Of a DNA stretch of 64,000 bases, positions 26,558 through 37,400 are shown piece by piece. The stretch's first letter is position 1. Every line of letters begins with the position of its first letter. A program made the position numbers and the translations under genes. The stretch is from CAZJJK01 sp964546285 (GTDB taxonomy: Bacteria > Spirochaetota > Spirochaetia > Treponematales > Breznakiellaceae). The stretch lies in contig CAZJJK010000001.1 in NCBI GenBank assembly GCA_964546285.1, forward strand, positions 62,001-126,000. The letters are read 5' to 3'. The notes beneath the pieces are model-generated. The model worked only from the letters and a program-made list of their open reading frames with translations, did no database searches and was not told the DNA's origin.

Positions 26558-29500
26558 TTACTTAAAAGCGAAACCATCCTTATCGTCTTTAATCTCCGTC
26601 TTAAATTCGCTAAAGGGAAGCCATTGGATTAAAAAAGACAGCGCGTTATTGAAACGATAAATTCTATTAACGTTGTCTAAATAAGGAGTTACTGAAAGTG
26701 AAAGCTTAGCGTTCCAATCTCCTAAATAATGAGTGGCGGTAAAAGCCAAACTACGTAGTTTAAATCCAGACGCGCGTCTATCCGCCTCCCTAAAAAAATT
26801 GAATGATTTGAGCAGATCGATAAATATGTTTTTTTCACCCGGTAATGACTGAATCCCAAAATCCAAAAAAGGAAGGTCTTGAATATAGCGATATAAGACA
26901 GAATTCTGTGACACCGATGAAAACGATAAGTCTAGAAATTTATGAATTTTAAATGTTGATCCAAAGGTAAAACTCATTGTGGATTGGGTTACTCGAAGCA
27001 AATCCAAGCTTAATGAACTAGACAAATCCAGAGACGCGGAAACACGATTTAGCCAAAATGGTTCTATCGCATCACTAAACTTATAGGAGAGTATCAAATT
27101 TTTTGGATGCAAGGCTTCAGAATCCAGCGAAAGACGCCACCCAAGATTTTGATCCCAATAATAGGAACGTGTTTTTGTAGCGTTAAATTGCGCGTTAAAA
27201 GTGTCAAGACTCAAGGAAGTCTCAAAATTCGTAAATTCATTAATATCTGGGTTATAAACTACTTTTTGAGTAAGTGACTTTTTCGAATCAAAAATAATTT
27301 TTTCGTTGAGGCTTATCGGATTTAATTTAAAAATGGAGCCTTTACTAACCGCGCCGATGCTTACGCTTGTCGTTGAAATACCGGCATTTATAGTAGATGA
27401 GAGAGAGAAACTTGTATCACGAGGCGGTAATTCGGCCTTTAGGTTTAGGGATTGAGTTTGGTCATAGATGAGAGCGGAAAAGTTAAATGACAGAGAATGA
27501 GAGCTGATAGACTCCTTGTCCCACGATGGACCGGTTATTTCCCATTTGGGGACGCTTGCCGAACCGACGAAGGCCACTTCCGTTAGCTCGCCGCCAATAA
27601 CGTAAGAAACGCTACTTGAACCCCAGGTCATATCACCAGAAAAGGGTTTTGAATTAAAACCGGCGCTAAGCGAGCTCTTGAAAAAAGTTAGACTATAATC
27701 TCGCTTTATTGCCGCCTCTCTTTCACTCGGTGTATCATAGGCGGCAACCGAGTCGTTGAGATACGGATGCGTTTGCAATGAGGCATTGGCTTTCAGCGCT
27801 AGAGTAATATCCGCGAGTCCGTTGGAAGAAGCATAGTGCCCCGCTATCTCGCTTGATGCTTTCGCTGTAGTCAATACACTTGTAAAGCTGTCCCAACTCA
27901 CAGCGTCTATGCTATTCACGCCATCCTGCCCGTTTGGAAAAAACGCGTCAAGCGTTAAACTTGGGGACAAAGAATAACTAAGATCCATCGATGCCGTTGG
28001 CGATACCCGTGATAAGTCAAACCGTTGGCTTAGGTCCGGCGGCTTTAGAATAGCGGCCGTTCCTGGCGCTCCCTTTTGTCCTTGCGTTACATCATTTTCT
28101 GGTTTTTTTTCATCAAAACTTTCGCCCCATGGTGATCGAGGCACGCCAAATCCAAAAAAATCATCCGCGGCTTCATCTTTTTTAGAAGCACCGTCTGCCA
28201 CGGTATCTTTTTTTAATACCGATGACCATGAATAGGGCTTACCTGAAATGGCCGAGGTAACTGAAATAATATTGAACTTATCGGGATAAAAAAAACTTCG
28301 ATTGGGCGAATACTGACTGACGCTTTTATCATCCCCTTTACTAAAACTAAGAGAACTGGATGCGCTGGATACAGAAAATGCACTTATGTATGGCGCTAAA
28401 TCCTTTATATCTGGGCGATATGAGGTAGAGATTTTCCACTGAAAGGTAGAGATTACCCCCGCGCTAGAATCCGCTGACTCAGCCGCCGCCCCCTGCTTAA
28501 TAATATTGAACCAATCCATATTTTCTGAACGGTTTAAAAAATCCTGATCCACAAAAGGATCGGAATACAGAGGGAAAGACCAGCTAAACGGAAAAACCTC
28601 AGTTTTAAGGCTGCCCTCCGCCTTAAGCCTAAACCTAAAAGGATAACGTAGTGAAAAAACGGTAGAATAGTTCCAATCGCTGGAACCGTCCGCCGCGTAT
28701 GGCGTATAGTTTACCCCAAGCTTGTTAACGGTACGGCTAAACGCGATTCCGGCGGACAGGCTTAAATCCCCAATTTGCCCTTCGCCTGGCCAATCCAGGG
28801 TAAAACCTAGATATGCGCCTAGATTCGCGTATATATCTATCAAAAGAGCCAATCGTTTCCCATCGTCGGGGCTAGCTTTACTTCCGCTTTTTCGTAGAAA
28901 CAATCCATCCTGGACGGTATTTGGACTCTCTTCGGTTTGTAATATCTTCATAATAGAACTTTCTGACTTAGTTGCCGGTTTTGGTTTCCCTAAAATATAA
29001 CTTGTCGTTTGAACATAGGAACCGACCCTGGGTCTATAGCCAAGAACTGGATGAAAGATAAGTTCATCCCCGGGCAGATAAAAAAAAGGTATATACAGAA
29101 GAGGTATCTCGCCTACCTTAAGGACGGCGTTTGACACGGCCCATTCAGAGCTTGGCAGCAACCAAATTCGGGACGCCTCAAGCGACCAATAGACATCTTT
29201 TTCCGCGGCGGTACGTATTTCGGCGTCTCCAAGTATCGTAACATCATCGCCGGTTTTAGCGATAATATCTCCCTTAAATATATAGGCGACACTCTCACCT
29301 TTTTGGCTTTTTTCAGAAGCCCCGCTAAGGAAAACGCCGGTAAAATCGTTTAGATCGATGTTTAACGATTGGCCGCGAAATATTTCGGCTGAGGCGGAGC
29401 CGCTCTGAGAATATTCCACATCGCCATAAGCGCTGACACTGTTTTTTGTTCGGTTGTAAATGATTTCGTCCGCTTTTATCCTATGGGTCGTTTCCCCGTC

Positions 29501-29941
29501 CTTAAGGCTTACAACCACCGCGCCAGAAAGCCGCGCGTAATCTTCTCCCACAGCTTCCAAACTAAAGTATTCAGTTGAATGCGCGCTCTCAACAACTATG
29601 GAAAGACCTTCATTCTCCGTTTTTTTCACAGCTGCCTGGGCGGAAAGCCCAAAATGAGCGCGTAAACGGGTGCTTAGGTTTTCTTTTGTGCCGGATTCAT
29701 CCAAACCCAGATCACGACACCAAGCAAGCAATTCCTGAAAGGTGGCTGTACGTATATCTAAATCCAAACGGCGCTCTTCATCGCTAATCAAGTCCGCCGC
29801 CATAGCGTCTTCGCTTGATTCACGTAAAGGCGCCTCTGTCTCCGCTGTTTCTTCTTGGCCGAAGACCCCTTGAGAAAACGCGAAAACCAGCGCCAGGCTT
29901 ATAGCACATAGCCGCGTTAAACCAAGGTAAGACCGTCTCAT
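26558..29941 (-). CDS. lptD: LptD/OstA-like outer-membrane protein with a SAP-like segment
   Basis: The 1127-residue protein has a signal peptide (LCAISLALVFAFSQGVFG), a SAP/LEM-like helix pair at about 55-95 (FQELLAWCRDLGLDESGTKE), an OstA/LptA-like beta-jellyroll region (about 125-260, repeated phrases such as ADEIIYNRTKNSVSAYGDVE), the LptD hallmark YIPFFYLPGD with following GYRPRVGSY, and a long C-terminal region of alternating beta strands ending in aromatic-rich segments typical of a barrel. LptD inserts lipopolysaccharide; many treponemes lack classic LPS, so the cargo here is uncertain. Its ATG overlaps the uvrA stop (ATGA). Confidence 0.8.
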   Translation of the reverse strand: MRRSYLGLTRLCAISLALVFAFSQGVFGQEETAETEAPLRESSEDAMAADLISDEERRLDLDIRTATFQELLAWCRDLGLDESGTKENLSTRLRAHFGLSAQAAVKKTENEGLSIVVESAHSTEYFSLEAVGEDYARLSGAVVVSLKDGETTHRIKADEIIYNRTKNSVSAYGDVEYSQSGSASAEIFRGQSLNIDLNDFTGVFLSGASEKSQKGESVAYIFKGDIIAKTGDDVTILGDAEIRTAAEKDVYWSLEASRIWLLPSSEWAVSNAVLKVGEIPLLYIPFFYLPGDELIFHPVLGYRPRVGSYVQTTSYILGKPKPATKSESSIMKILQTEESPNTVQDGLFLRKSGSKASPDDGKRLALLIDIYANLGAYLGFTLDWPGEGQIGDLSLSAGIAFSRTVNKLGVNYTPYAADGSSDWNYSTVFSLRYPFRFRLKAEGSLKTEVFPFSWSFPLYSDPFVDQDFLNRSENMDWFNIIKQGAAAESADSSAGVISTFQWKISTSYRPDIKDLAPYISAFSVSSASSSLSFSKGDDKSVSQYSPNRSFFYPDKFNIISVTSAISGKPYSWSSVLKKDTVADGASKKDEAADDFFGFGVPRSPWGESFDEKKPENDVTQGQKGAPGTAAILKPPDLSQRFDLSRVSPTASMDLSYSLSPSLTLDAFFPNGQDGVNSIDAVSWDSFTSVLTTAKASSEIAGHYASSNGLADITLALKANASLQTHPYLNDSVAAYDTPSEREAAIKRDYSLTFFKSSLSAGFNSKPFSGDMTWGSSSVSYVIGGELTEVAFVGSASVPKWEITGPSWDKESISSHSLSFNFSALIYDQTQSLNLKAELPPRDTSFSLSSTINAGISTTSVSIGAVSKGSIFKLNPISLNEKIIFDSKKSLTQKVVYNPDINEFTNFETSLSLDTFNAQFNATKTRSYYWDQNLGWRLSLDSEALHPKNLILSYKFSDAIEPFWLNRVSASLDLSSSLSLDLLRVTQSTMSFTFGSTFKIHKFLDLSFSSVSQNSVLYRYIQDLPFLDFGIQSLPGEKNIFIDLLKSFNFFREADRRASGFKLRSLAFTATHYLGDWNAKLSLSVTPYLDNVNRIYRFNNALSFLIQWLPFSEFKTEIKDDKDGFAFK

Positions 29942-32766
29942 GTCTGTTTATCCAAAACGGGCTTGAGATAGTGTCCGGTGTATGAATGCGGATATTGGGC
30001 AAGCTGCTCCGGTGTGCCGGATATAATCAGATGCCCTCCCCGTTCACCACCTTCCGGCCCTAGATCGATCACTCGGTCGGCTTGAGCGATAACATCCAGG
30101 TTGTGCTCTATCATCACAACCGTATTTCCCGTATCCGTTAAACGTTGAATAACATCCATAAGCTGTTTAACATCGGCGAAATGAAGCCCAGTTGTCGGTT
30201 CATCCAGAAAATAAAGGGTTTTCCCCGTAGATCTTTTTGATAGCTCCAGCGACAACTTAACCCGTTGGGCTTCTCCTCCGGATAAGGTCAAGGCCGACTG
30301 TCCTAATTTGATATATCCTAAACCGACCGAAAGGAGCGTTTCTAGTTTTCGCGCGATATTAGGAATTACGGCGAAAAACCCAGCGGCTTCCTCTATGGTC
30401 ATATCCAAGACCTCAGCGATATTTTTCCCCTTATACCTGATCTCCAGCGTTTCGCGATTAAAACGTTTGCCGTGACAAACATCGCAAGTTATATACACAT
30501 CCGGAAGAAAATTCATTTCAATCTTTATCGTTCCGTCGCCCTGGCAATTTTCGCAGCGCCCGCCCTTAACATTAAACGAAAAACGCCCAGCTTTATACGC
30601 TCTGATTTTAGCTTCCGGTAAACTCGCGAATAGATCGCGAATTCCACTAAAAACGCCAACGTAGGTCGCGGGATTAGAGCGCGGCGTTCGACCTATCGGA
30701 CTTTGATCTATATTGATCACCTTATCCAAATACTGAATACCATCCAAACTATCATAGGCGCCTTCCGGTCTATTTCCCCGCAGCAGTTTATTGGCGACCG
30801 CGGGATAAAGAATATCCTCTAATAAGGTTGATTTTCCTGAGCCGGATACTCCTGTTACGCAGGTGAAGGCGCCTAACGGTATCTCTATATCAATCCCCTT
30901 GAGGTTGTGCTCCCTGGCTCCACGAAGAATTAACGCTTTTCCATTTCCCGTGCGTCTTTTCTTCGGAACCTCCATAAATAAATTTCCAGCTAAATAACGG
31001 CCGGTCACACTCTCGGGGTTATTCATAATTTCGTTTGGACTACCCTTTGCGACCACCTCCCCGCCATGAACGCCGGCGCCAGGCCCAAGATCCACAATAT
31101 AGTCGGCTGTACGCAGGGTCTGCTCGTCATGCTCAACTACAATAACCGTATTGCCTATATCACGTAAATAAATAAGCGTATCTATCAAACGTTGATTATC
31201 GCGTTGGTGCAGGCCGATAGAAGGCTCGTCCAATATATAAAGCACGCCAACTAAGCTTGATCCAATTTGAGTCGCTAAACGAATACGCTGGGCCTCGCCC
31301 CCTGATAGAGTCGCCGCCTTACGTTCCAAGGTGAGGTAATCAAGACCCACATTTTTCATAAAGCCCAAACGAGCGACTATTTCTTTAATAATCTGGTCCG
31401 CTATCCGCCTATCGGTTTCACTGAATACCGCTTCTTGAAAGAAAGACAAGCTGTCCGCTACCGATAAATTAGATAGCTCCCATATATTTCTGCCAGCGAC
31501 GCTTACGGCCAGAGCTTCCGGCCTGAGCCGCTTGCCGCCACAGCTGCCGCATGGCTTTTGACTCATATATTTCTCAAGCCATTCCTTAATGCCGGGCGAT
31601 TGGGTTTCACGATAGCGGCGTTTTAAGTCTTCAAGAATCCCTGGAAATTTAGACTTAAACTCAAATTTACCCGTTTTATCGCGATTCTCATACACCATTT
31701 CTATAGGCTCATCGCTGCCGTATAGAATAGCGTTCATGACTCGTTTGGGCAATTTCTCAAAGGGCGTATCCAAACTAAAACGATAATATTTCGCTAAGCT
31801 TTCAAAACGGCTACGCTGCCAGGCGGCTTCTGGATTATACGGTATAGCCCCGCCTTCATTAAATGAAAGCGAGGGATCTGGGATAACCAGAGTGGGATCA
31901 AATTCCAACTTCAATCCTAAACCGGCGCATTCCGGACAGGCGCCAAAAGGATTGTTGAAAGAGAATAATCTTGGTTGAAGTTCTGGAATGGATATACCGC
32001 ATAATGGGCAGGCGGCTTTTTGGCTAAAAAAATATTCCTCGTCACCAGCGTCGTTTTGCCTTATGACAACCAGCAAGCCGTCTGACGCGCCTACCGCCGC
32101 TTCCACCGATTCAGCTAAGCGGCCGCGCCCTTCTGCCTTAATGATCAAACGATCCACGACAAGTTCAATTGTATGTTTCTTTTGTTTATCTAGTTGTATA
32201 TCGTCATCCAGAGATAGCATTTCCCCGTCTATTCGAGCTCTGACATAGCCCGCCTTACGAGCATCTTCCAATATTTTATGGTGTTCTCCCTTTTTTCCGC
32301 GAACCGTTGGCGATAGGATCTGAATTTTAGTATCTGGAGGCCAATCCATAATTGTATCAATAATTTGATCTAGTGGCTGTTCCTTAATGGTTCTGCCGCA
32401 GTTAGGGCAATGAGGGACACCTATACGGGCATAAAGCAAACGATAATAATCATATATTTCCGTGACGGTACCGACCGTTGATCTTGGATTTTTATGTGTG
32501 GTTTTCTGTTCAATAGAAATAGCCGGTGAAAGCCCTTCAATATAATCCAAATCCGGTTTATCCATACGCCCAAGAAATTGCCGGGCATAGGCCGATAAAC
32601 TCTCAACATAACGCCGTTGACCTTCGGCAAAAATGGTATCAAAGGCCAATGAGCTTTTTCCCGAACCGGATAAACCGGAAATGACGATTAGCTTGTCCCT
32701 AGGCAGCTCAATATCGATATTTTTAAGATTATGTTCCCGAGCGCCTTTAATGATGATCTTTTCCAT
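29938..32766 (-). CDS. uvrA: UvrABC excinuclease subunit A
   Basis: UvrA is the damage-recognition ATPase of nucleotide excision repair. Both ABC modules are complete (GLSGSGKSSLAFDT and GVSGSGKSTLLED; two LSGGEAQR signatures), with the zinc modules (CPNCG; CPLCG; CENCQGDG and CDVCHGKRF) and YIEGLSPAIS. The longest frame starts at 32775, but ATG at 32766 gives MEKIIIKGAREHNL, matching the normal UvrA start, and a -10 box ends at 32776, so the shorter start (942 residues) is preferred. lptD follows with a 4-base overlap. Confidence 0.95.
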   Translation of the reverse strand: MEKIIIKGAREHNLKNIDIELPRDKLIVISGLSGSGKSSLAFDTIFAEGQRRYVESLSAYARQFLGRMDKPDLDYIEGLSPAISIEQKTTHKNPRSTVGTVTEIYDYYRLLYARIGVPHCPNCGRTIKEQPLDQIIDTIMDWPPDTKIQILSPTVRGKKGEHHKILEDARKAGYVRARIDGEMLSLDDDIQLDKQKKHTIELVVDRLIIKAEGRGRLAESVEAAVGASDGLLVVIRQNDAGDEEYFFSQKAACPLCGISIPELQPRLFSFNNPFGACPECAGLGLKLEFDPTLVIPDPSLSFNEGGAIPYNPEAAWQRSRFESLAKYYRFSLDTPFEKLPKRVMNAILYGSDEPIEMVYENRDKTGKFEFKSKFPGILEDLKRRYRETQSPGIKEWLEKYMSQKPCGSCGGKRLRPEALAVSVAGRNIWELSNLSVADSLSFFQEAVFSETDRRIADQIIKEIVARLGFMKNVGLDYLTLERKAATLSGGEAQRIRLATQIGSSLVGVLYILDEPSIGLHQRDNQRLIDTLIYLRDIGNTVIVVEHDEQTLRTADYIVDLGPGAGVHGGEVVAKGSPNEIMNNPESVTGRYLAGNLFMEVPKKRRTGNGKALILRGAREHNLKGIDIEIPLGAFTCVTGVSGSGKSTLLEDILYPAVANKLLRGNRPEGAYDSLDGIQYLDKVINIDQSPIGRTPRSNPATYVGVFSGIRDLFASLPEAKIRAYKAGRFSFNVKGGRCENCQGDGTIKIEMNFLPDVYITCDVCHGKRFNRETLEIRYKGKNIAEVLDMTIEEAAGFFAVIPNIARKLETLLSVGLGYIKLGQSALTLSGGEAQRVKLSLELSKRSTGKTLYFLDEPTTGLHFADVKQLMDVIQRLTDTGNTVVMIEHNLDVIAQADRVIDLGPEGGERGGHLIISGTPEQLAQYPHSYTGHYLKPVLDKQT

Positions 32767-32775
32767 GAGAAACAT

Positions 32776-32804
32776 AGCATACCCTGACCGATAAGGCCGG
32801 ACAA
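32776..32804 (-). promoter_or_regulatory. Possible promoter of uvrA
   Basis: On the minus strand TTGTCC (32804-32799) and TATGCT (32781-32776) are 17 bases apart. Transcription would begin between the two candidate ATGs, leaving little or no leader. No LexA-like box was recognised. Confidence 0.35.
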
Positions 32805-32863
32805 GTCCCTAGAGCCCAAAATTCAGTCTTTTTACTTAATATTTGTATAGCTCAGCCCTGTCC

Positions 32864-32892
32864 TTGACTGCTTTCGCTACGCATGGTATTTT
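32864..32892 (+). promoter_or_regulatory. Promoter of tRNA-Val
   Basis: TTGACT (32864-32869) and TATTTT (32887-32892) are 17 bases apart, ending 9 bases before the tRNA. Confidence 0.65.
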
Positions 32893-32901
32893 CCAGCCCT
32901 C

Positions 32902-32975
32902 GGGCGCTTAGCTCAGCTGGTCAGAGCGTCTGGTTTACACCCAGGAGGTCACAGGTTCGATCCCTGTAGCGCCCA
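32902..32975 (+). tRNA. tRNA-Val (anticodon TAC)
   Basis: The 74-base cloverleaf is complete: acceptor GGGCGCT/AGCGCCC, D arm GCTC/GAGC, anticodon stem TCTGG/CCAGG around loop TTTACAC, T arm ACAGG/CCTGT with TTCGATC, discriminator A. CCA is not encoded. Confidence 0.97.
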
Positions 32976-32990
32976 AAGCTCCGAGTCTGT

Positions 32991-33028
32991 CTGCGGTTTT
33001 AATCCAAAAAGAAGCGCAGCCGTTTTTT
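32991..33028 (+). terminator. Possible terminator of tRNA-Val
   Basis: CTGCG (32991-32995) pairs with CGCAG (33015-33019), followed by CCG and six T's. The stem is short and the loop is 19 bases, so this is tentative. Confidence 0.4.
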
Positions 33029-33065
33029 ACCTATGCGATAAAGCGGTATTTTTCCTTTACCTTTC

Positions 33066-33788
33066 TTAAGGCGTAAAACCCGCCAATTCCGCGATCCGCG
33101 AACGAACTGTCTCGGCTAAGGCGCGCTTTTTTTCGCTGGAAAGGCCTTTGGTGGGCATAGCTTCACCGTAGCGCACAATGACATCAGCCGGTCCAATACG
33201 GCTTCTTTCTTCCCAGACGCGCCAACTACCGCGTATCGCCACGGGAACTATAGGCGCGTCCGACAGAGTAGCTAGTTTCATAGCCCCCGCGCGAAATGGC
33301 AAAAGACAATCGCCCCTGCTGCGCGTGCCCTCAGGAAAGATAATCATAGCGCCGCCTAAGCGAATGCGTTCGGCGCCGGCGACTATCGCTTTGTAAGCCT
33401 TACCGGTATTTTTCCTGTCTATTAGAACGCCGCCTAAAATCCAGACCCAGAAACCAATCATCGGCATAAAAAGGACTTCTTTTTTCGCGGTAAAACCGAA
33501 AGGCCGCGGTATGGTAGCCAGCGCGACTAAAAGATCAAAATCCCCCGGATGATTGCCGACAAAACAGACACCCTCGTTTTTAGGAATGGCTTCAAGACCA
33601 GACACCAATAAACGTGATCCGGTAGCGGCTATAGCCGCTTTAGCCCAATAACGACCGACTACCCACATGATAAAGGCGGCGGTCTTACCTAAACCAATCA
33701 GCCAAAACAAAAAACAAAAGAGCCCTATTGGAATGGCTAAAAACAAAGACAGCCATAAGCCGCTGAAAAACAAGATGGTTCTAAGCAT
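33066..33788 (-). CDS. plsC: 1-acyl-sn-glycerol-3-phosphate acyltransferase (PlsC family)
   Basis: The 240-residue membrane protein has the glycerolipid acyltransferase motifs NHPGDFD (HX4D catalytic pair) and FPEGTRSRG, with substrate block GFTAKKEVL and IVPVAIRGS. An N-terminal hydrophobic pair of segments (residues 5-45) anchors it. It would convert lysophosphatidate to phosphatidate in phospholipid synthesis. It is 36 bases after a HAD-phosphatase gene in the mfd-HAD-plsC minus-strand run. Confidence 0.9.
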   Translation of the reverse strand: MLRTILFFSGLWLSLFLAIPIGLFCFLFWLIGLGKTAAFIMWVVGRYWAKAAIAATGSRLLVSGLEAIPKNEGVCFVGNHPGDFDLLVALATIPRPFGFTAKKEVLFMPMIGFWVWILGGVLIDRKNTGKAYKAIVAGAERIRLGGAMIIFPEGTRSRGDCLLPFRAGAMKLATLSDAPIVPVAIRGSWRVWEERSRIGPADVIVRYGEAMPTKGLSSEKKRALAETVRSRIAELAGFTP

Positions 33789-33824
33789 AGATCGGTTCCC
33801 GAAGCATAAGGCTTCTAAGCTTAT

Positions 33825-34439
33825 TCATAGGGCGACACCGTTTTCTTTCAGCCATTCGCGGGCGCTAGCGGCGTCTTTCCATAAAATGGCCTGTACGCCA
33901 AGGGCGGCGGCGCCATCGATATTGGCTTGAAGGTCATCGAAAAAAACCACATCGGATGGCGGCAGGTCTAATCCTGATAGCAATTTATTGTAAAAAACCT
34001 TATCAGGCTTATTTGAGCCCAATTCACAGGAATAGACACCGACATCAACGGCGCTGAAAATGGGAAAACGCTTTCGCGCAAGGGCAAGAAATTCATGCGG
34101 CATATTGGAAGCTATGGCGACTTTTAGTCCGGCCGCTTTACAGTCATCCATTAATTTCACCGTATCGGTGTTAAGCGTAGCCCAACTTTCCAGGTCGCAA
34201 CGCGCTAAGGCGGCGATTGTTCCTTCATCCGCCGCTTTACCCATAGACAGAAGTAATTGTTTATAAAAATCAGAGGCGGCGATATCGCCCCGATCATAAT
34301 CGTTACGGTGATTACGGATATAAGCTATAATCGCGTCCTCCGACAAGTCGGCGATTACTCCCAACATCGACATAGCGCCTTCTTCCTGAGGCAGGGATAA
34401 AACATTGCCATAATCAAACGCGACCGCTTTTATACTCAT
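33825..34439 (-). CDS. HAD-superfamily hydrolase (YihX-like subfamily IA)
   Basis: The 204-residue protein has motif I AFDYGNVL, where the usual second aspartate is replaced by glycine as in YihX-type HAD proteins that still act as phosphatases, motif II IASNMP, a lysine in SNKPDKVFYNKLL, and motif IV VFFDDLQANIDGA. Substrates of this group are sugar phosphates or small phosphate esters; the specific one cannot be read here. It lies 21 bases after mfd. Confidence 0.85.
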   Translation of the reverse strand: MSIKAVAFDYGNVLSLPQEEGAMSMLGVIADLSEDAIIAYIRNHRNDYDRGDIAASDFYKQLLLSMGKAADEGTIAALARCDLESWATLNTDTVKLMDDCKAAGLKVAIASNMPHEFLALARKRFPIFSAVDVGVYSCELGSNKPDKVFYNKLLSGLDLPPSDVVFFDDLQANIDGAAALGVQAILWKDAASAREWLKENGVAL

Positions 34440-34460
34440 TCCAGCTCCTCCTACACAAGC

Positions 34461-37400
34461 TCAACCGGCCAACGCGGCCAATTTCTCTCGAATAAATTCA
34501 CTTTTTTGCTTCAATCCGACGGCTCCAGTTTTTAACACTAAAACATTTGGCGCTTTAGCGTCCAACATTACTCTTCCTGGGCTCTCCTTGATTAAGCGTA
34601 CCACGCGGTCCGCTTTAACACGAGAGACCCGCGCGAACTCAACGCGAGCCATACCGCCTCGCTCACGCAGTGACGAAATCGCCAAATCCTTACAGATAAT
34701 ACGGATTTCCGCTAAAGCCATAAGACTGTACGCTTCATCCGGCAAGGGACCAAAACGATCCAAAAGCTCGGCGTATACCCGCTCAAACTCATCACGGGTT
34801 TGGATGGCCGCTATTTTTTTATACACTTCCATCTTTTCCTGCGCCGAATCGATGTAAGAATCCGGAATATACCCGGAATACTCAAGCTCTAAGTAGGTTT
34901 CCGTCTCAGCCTCATAGTGATCATCCTGAAGCTTTCTGACCGCCTCATCCAGCAGACGCAGATACAGATCAAAGCCTACCGCGTAAATATCGCCGGATTG
35001 CTCCCTGCCAAGAAGGTTACCCGCGCCTCGGATTTCCATATCCTTCATAGCGATTTTAAAACCGCTGCCCAATTCCGTAAAGTCCGATATAACTTGGAGC
35101 CGTTTCATCGCCACTTCCGATAAGGCCCGATCTTTCGGATAAAATAAGTACGCGTAAGCGATACGATCCGAACGCCCGACCCGACCTCGGAGTTGGTATA
35201 ATTGCGAAACGCCATACATATCCGCGCGATCAATAATTATCGTATTGACGTTTGGAATATCAATTCCATTTTCAATAATTGTTGTGGAGACAAGAACATG
35301 GAAGCCCCCGTGGATGAAACGGTGCATAACATCTTCCAGATCGCCGGCGGCCATCTGGCCATGAGCGACATCCACCAACAACTCCGGGGTTAGCCTTTCC
35401 ACCATTCGGCGGACTTCATTTAAGCTCTCAACACGATTGTGAAGAAAGAAAACTTGCCCGCCTCTTTCGGCTTCGCCTCGGATAGCTTCCGCTATACGCT
35501 CTTCAGCGAATTCATCGATCCGCGTTTCTATAGGGTGCCGATTGAGCGGCGGCGTTGTAAGCAAACTCATGTCCCGTATTTTCAACAGCGACATATGAAG
35601 GGTTCTTGGGATTGGGGTGGCGCTAAGGCTGAGACAATCGATATTGGTTTTAATTTCCTTGAGACGTTCTTTATCCTTAACGCCAAAACGCTGTTCCTCA
35701 TCCACCACAAGCAGCCCAAGGTCTTTATACATAACATCTTTTTGGATAATTCTATGCGTACCGACTAATATATCGATTTCTCCGCGTTTTAGCCGCTCTA
35801 ACGCGCTTTTAATATTTTTACGTTCGATAAAGCGGGACAGCATAGCCACGCGTATAGGAAATTGAGCGAAACGCTCCTGAAAATTCTCGTAATGTTGCTC
35901 AGCCAAGATGGTAGTTGGAGCCAAGAAAGCTACCTGCTTCCCTCCCATCACCGCCTTAAAACAAGCGCGTACAGCGACTTCGGTCTTGCCATACCCAACA
36001 TCGCCGCAGACCAAGCGATCCATGGGCGAGGGGCTTTCCATATCCCGCTTTATTTCCTCAACACAGCGCAATTGATCTTCAGTCTCATCAAACGGGAAAG
36101 CCGCCTCAAACGCGGTCTGCCATTCGGTATCACTGGGAAAGGCGAAACCTTGAGCGGCGCGCCGTTTTGAATAAAGGCTTATCAATTTTTCCGCAATGTC
36201 CTCTACGGATTTACGGACCCTTCCTTTTCTATTTTCCCAACTTTTAGAACCTATCTTATCCAGACGCGGCGGGGAACCTTCATTCCCAATATATCTTTGC
36301 ACCATATTGACTTGTTCAATAGGTACAAAAACCGTCTCCTCATCGGCGTACAGTAGCCTTATATAATCTCTTTCATGACCCAGCGCCCGGATCCGTTCAA
36401 TCCCCTCAAACAGTCCTATACCATAATTAACATGAACTACAAAATCACCAGGATTGAGCTCAACAAAGGTATCTATAACAGCGCTCCGAACCTGCTTAAG
36501 CGAACGGGGCGGCCTTTTCCTCCTGCCAAATATTTCATTTTCTTGTATTAAGATAAGCTTAATATCAGGCAGAGCGAATCCAGCGCTGAACGGTAAGGCG
36601 GCGACTATGGCCGGGGTATCTTTCAGCATATCCCCAAGTCTGCCAGCTTGAATATCCGACTCCGCTAGGACCAAAGTCTTCCAGCCGTTTTTCGCCAGTC
36701 CAGATAATTCTTCTTTCAGGTATGTAATATTTCCAAAGAAACTACGCGGCGGATCGCAATTAAGCGAAATTCGTTCCTCGCCGCCTTTCTTTAATCCAAA
36801 AAATGAAATACAGCGATGCCTCTCTTTCGCCAGCTCGTTAAAGTTCAATAAAATTTTCTCGGCGGGAGGTACCGCGCGTTCTCGCCTCGCCTTCACATAG
36901 AGGCCGCTATATTCCCGCTCCAAAGCTTCCATACCGTTTTGCAGACGTTCATAATCAAAAAAAACAACATGCGCCTTAGAGCTAAGATAGGAAAGAACGG
37001 AGACAGGAGCGTCAAAAGCCAGGGGATATATTATTTCCTCGCCAGCAACGGAACGACGGGTTATCAACGTTTCAATAATCGGCTTTATTAGTTCCTTATC
37101 ATTGACACAGACGTTTAAATGGCGATCCACCATTTCCACGCGTTCATCGGTCCAAACCACTTCCTTAACCGGCGGAATAGCGAGTTCTCTGACAGAACCG
37201 AGACTGGCCTGTCCTTCCACCTCAAAACGCTTAATCGCCTCCAATTTGTCGTATTCGAATAAGAGTCTATACGCGCTATCCCCGCCTGGAGGAAAAATGT
37301 CCAAAACCTCGCCTCTAAGCGCGAATTCACCATGAAGCTGAACTCTAGGTACACGGTTATAGCCATAAGCGCTTAGCGACGCGGCGACCTTCACCGTATC

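Noticed and set aside
34917..35865. Opposite-strand open frames inside mfd
   Set aside because: They are shadows in other frames of a clear gene, with no Shine-Dalgarno or known motifs.
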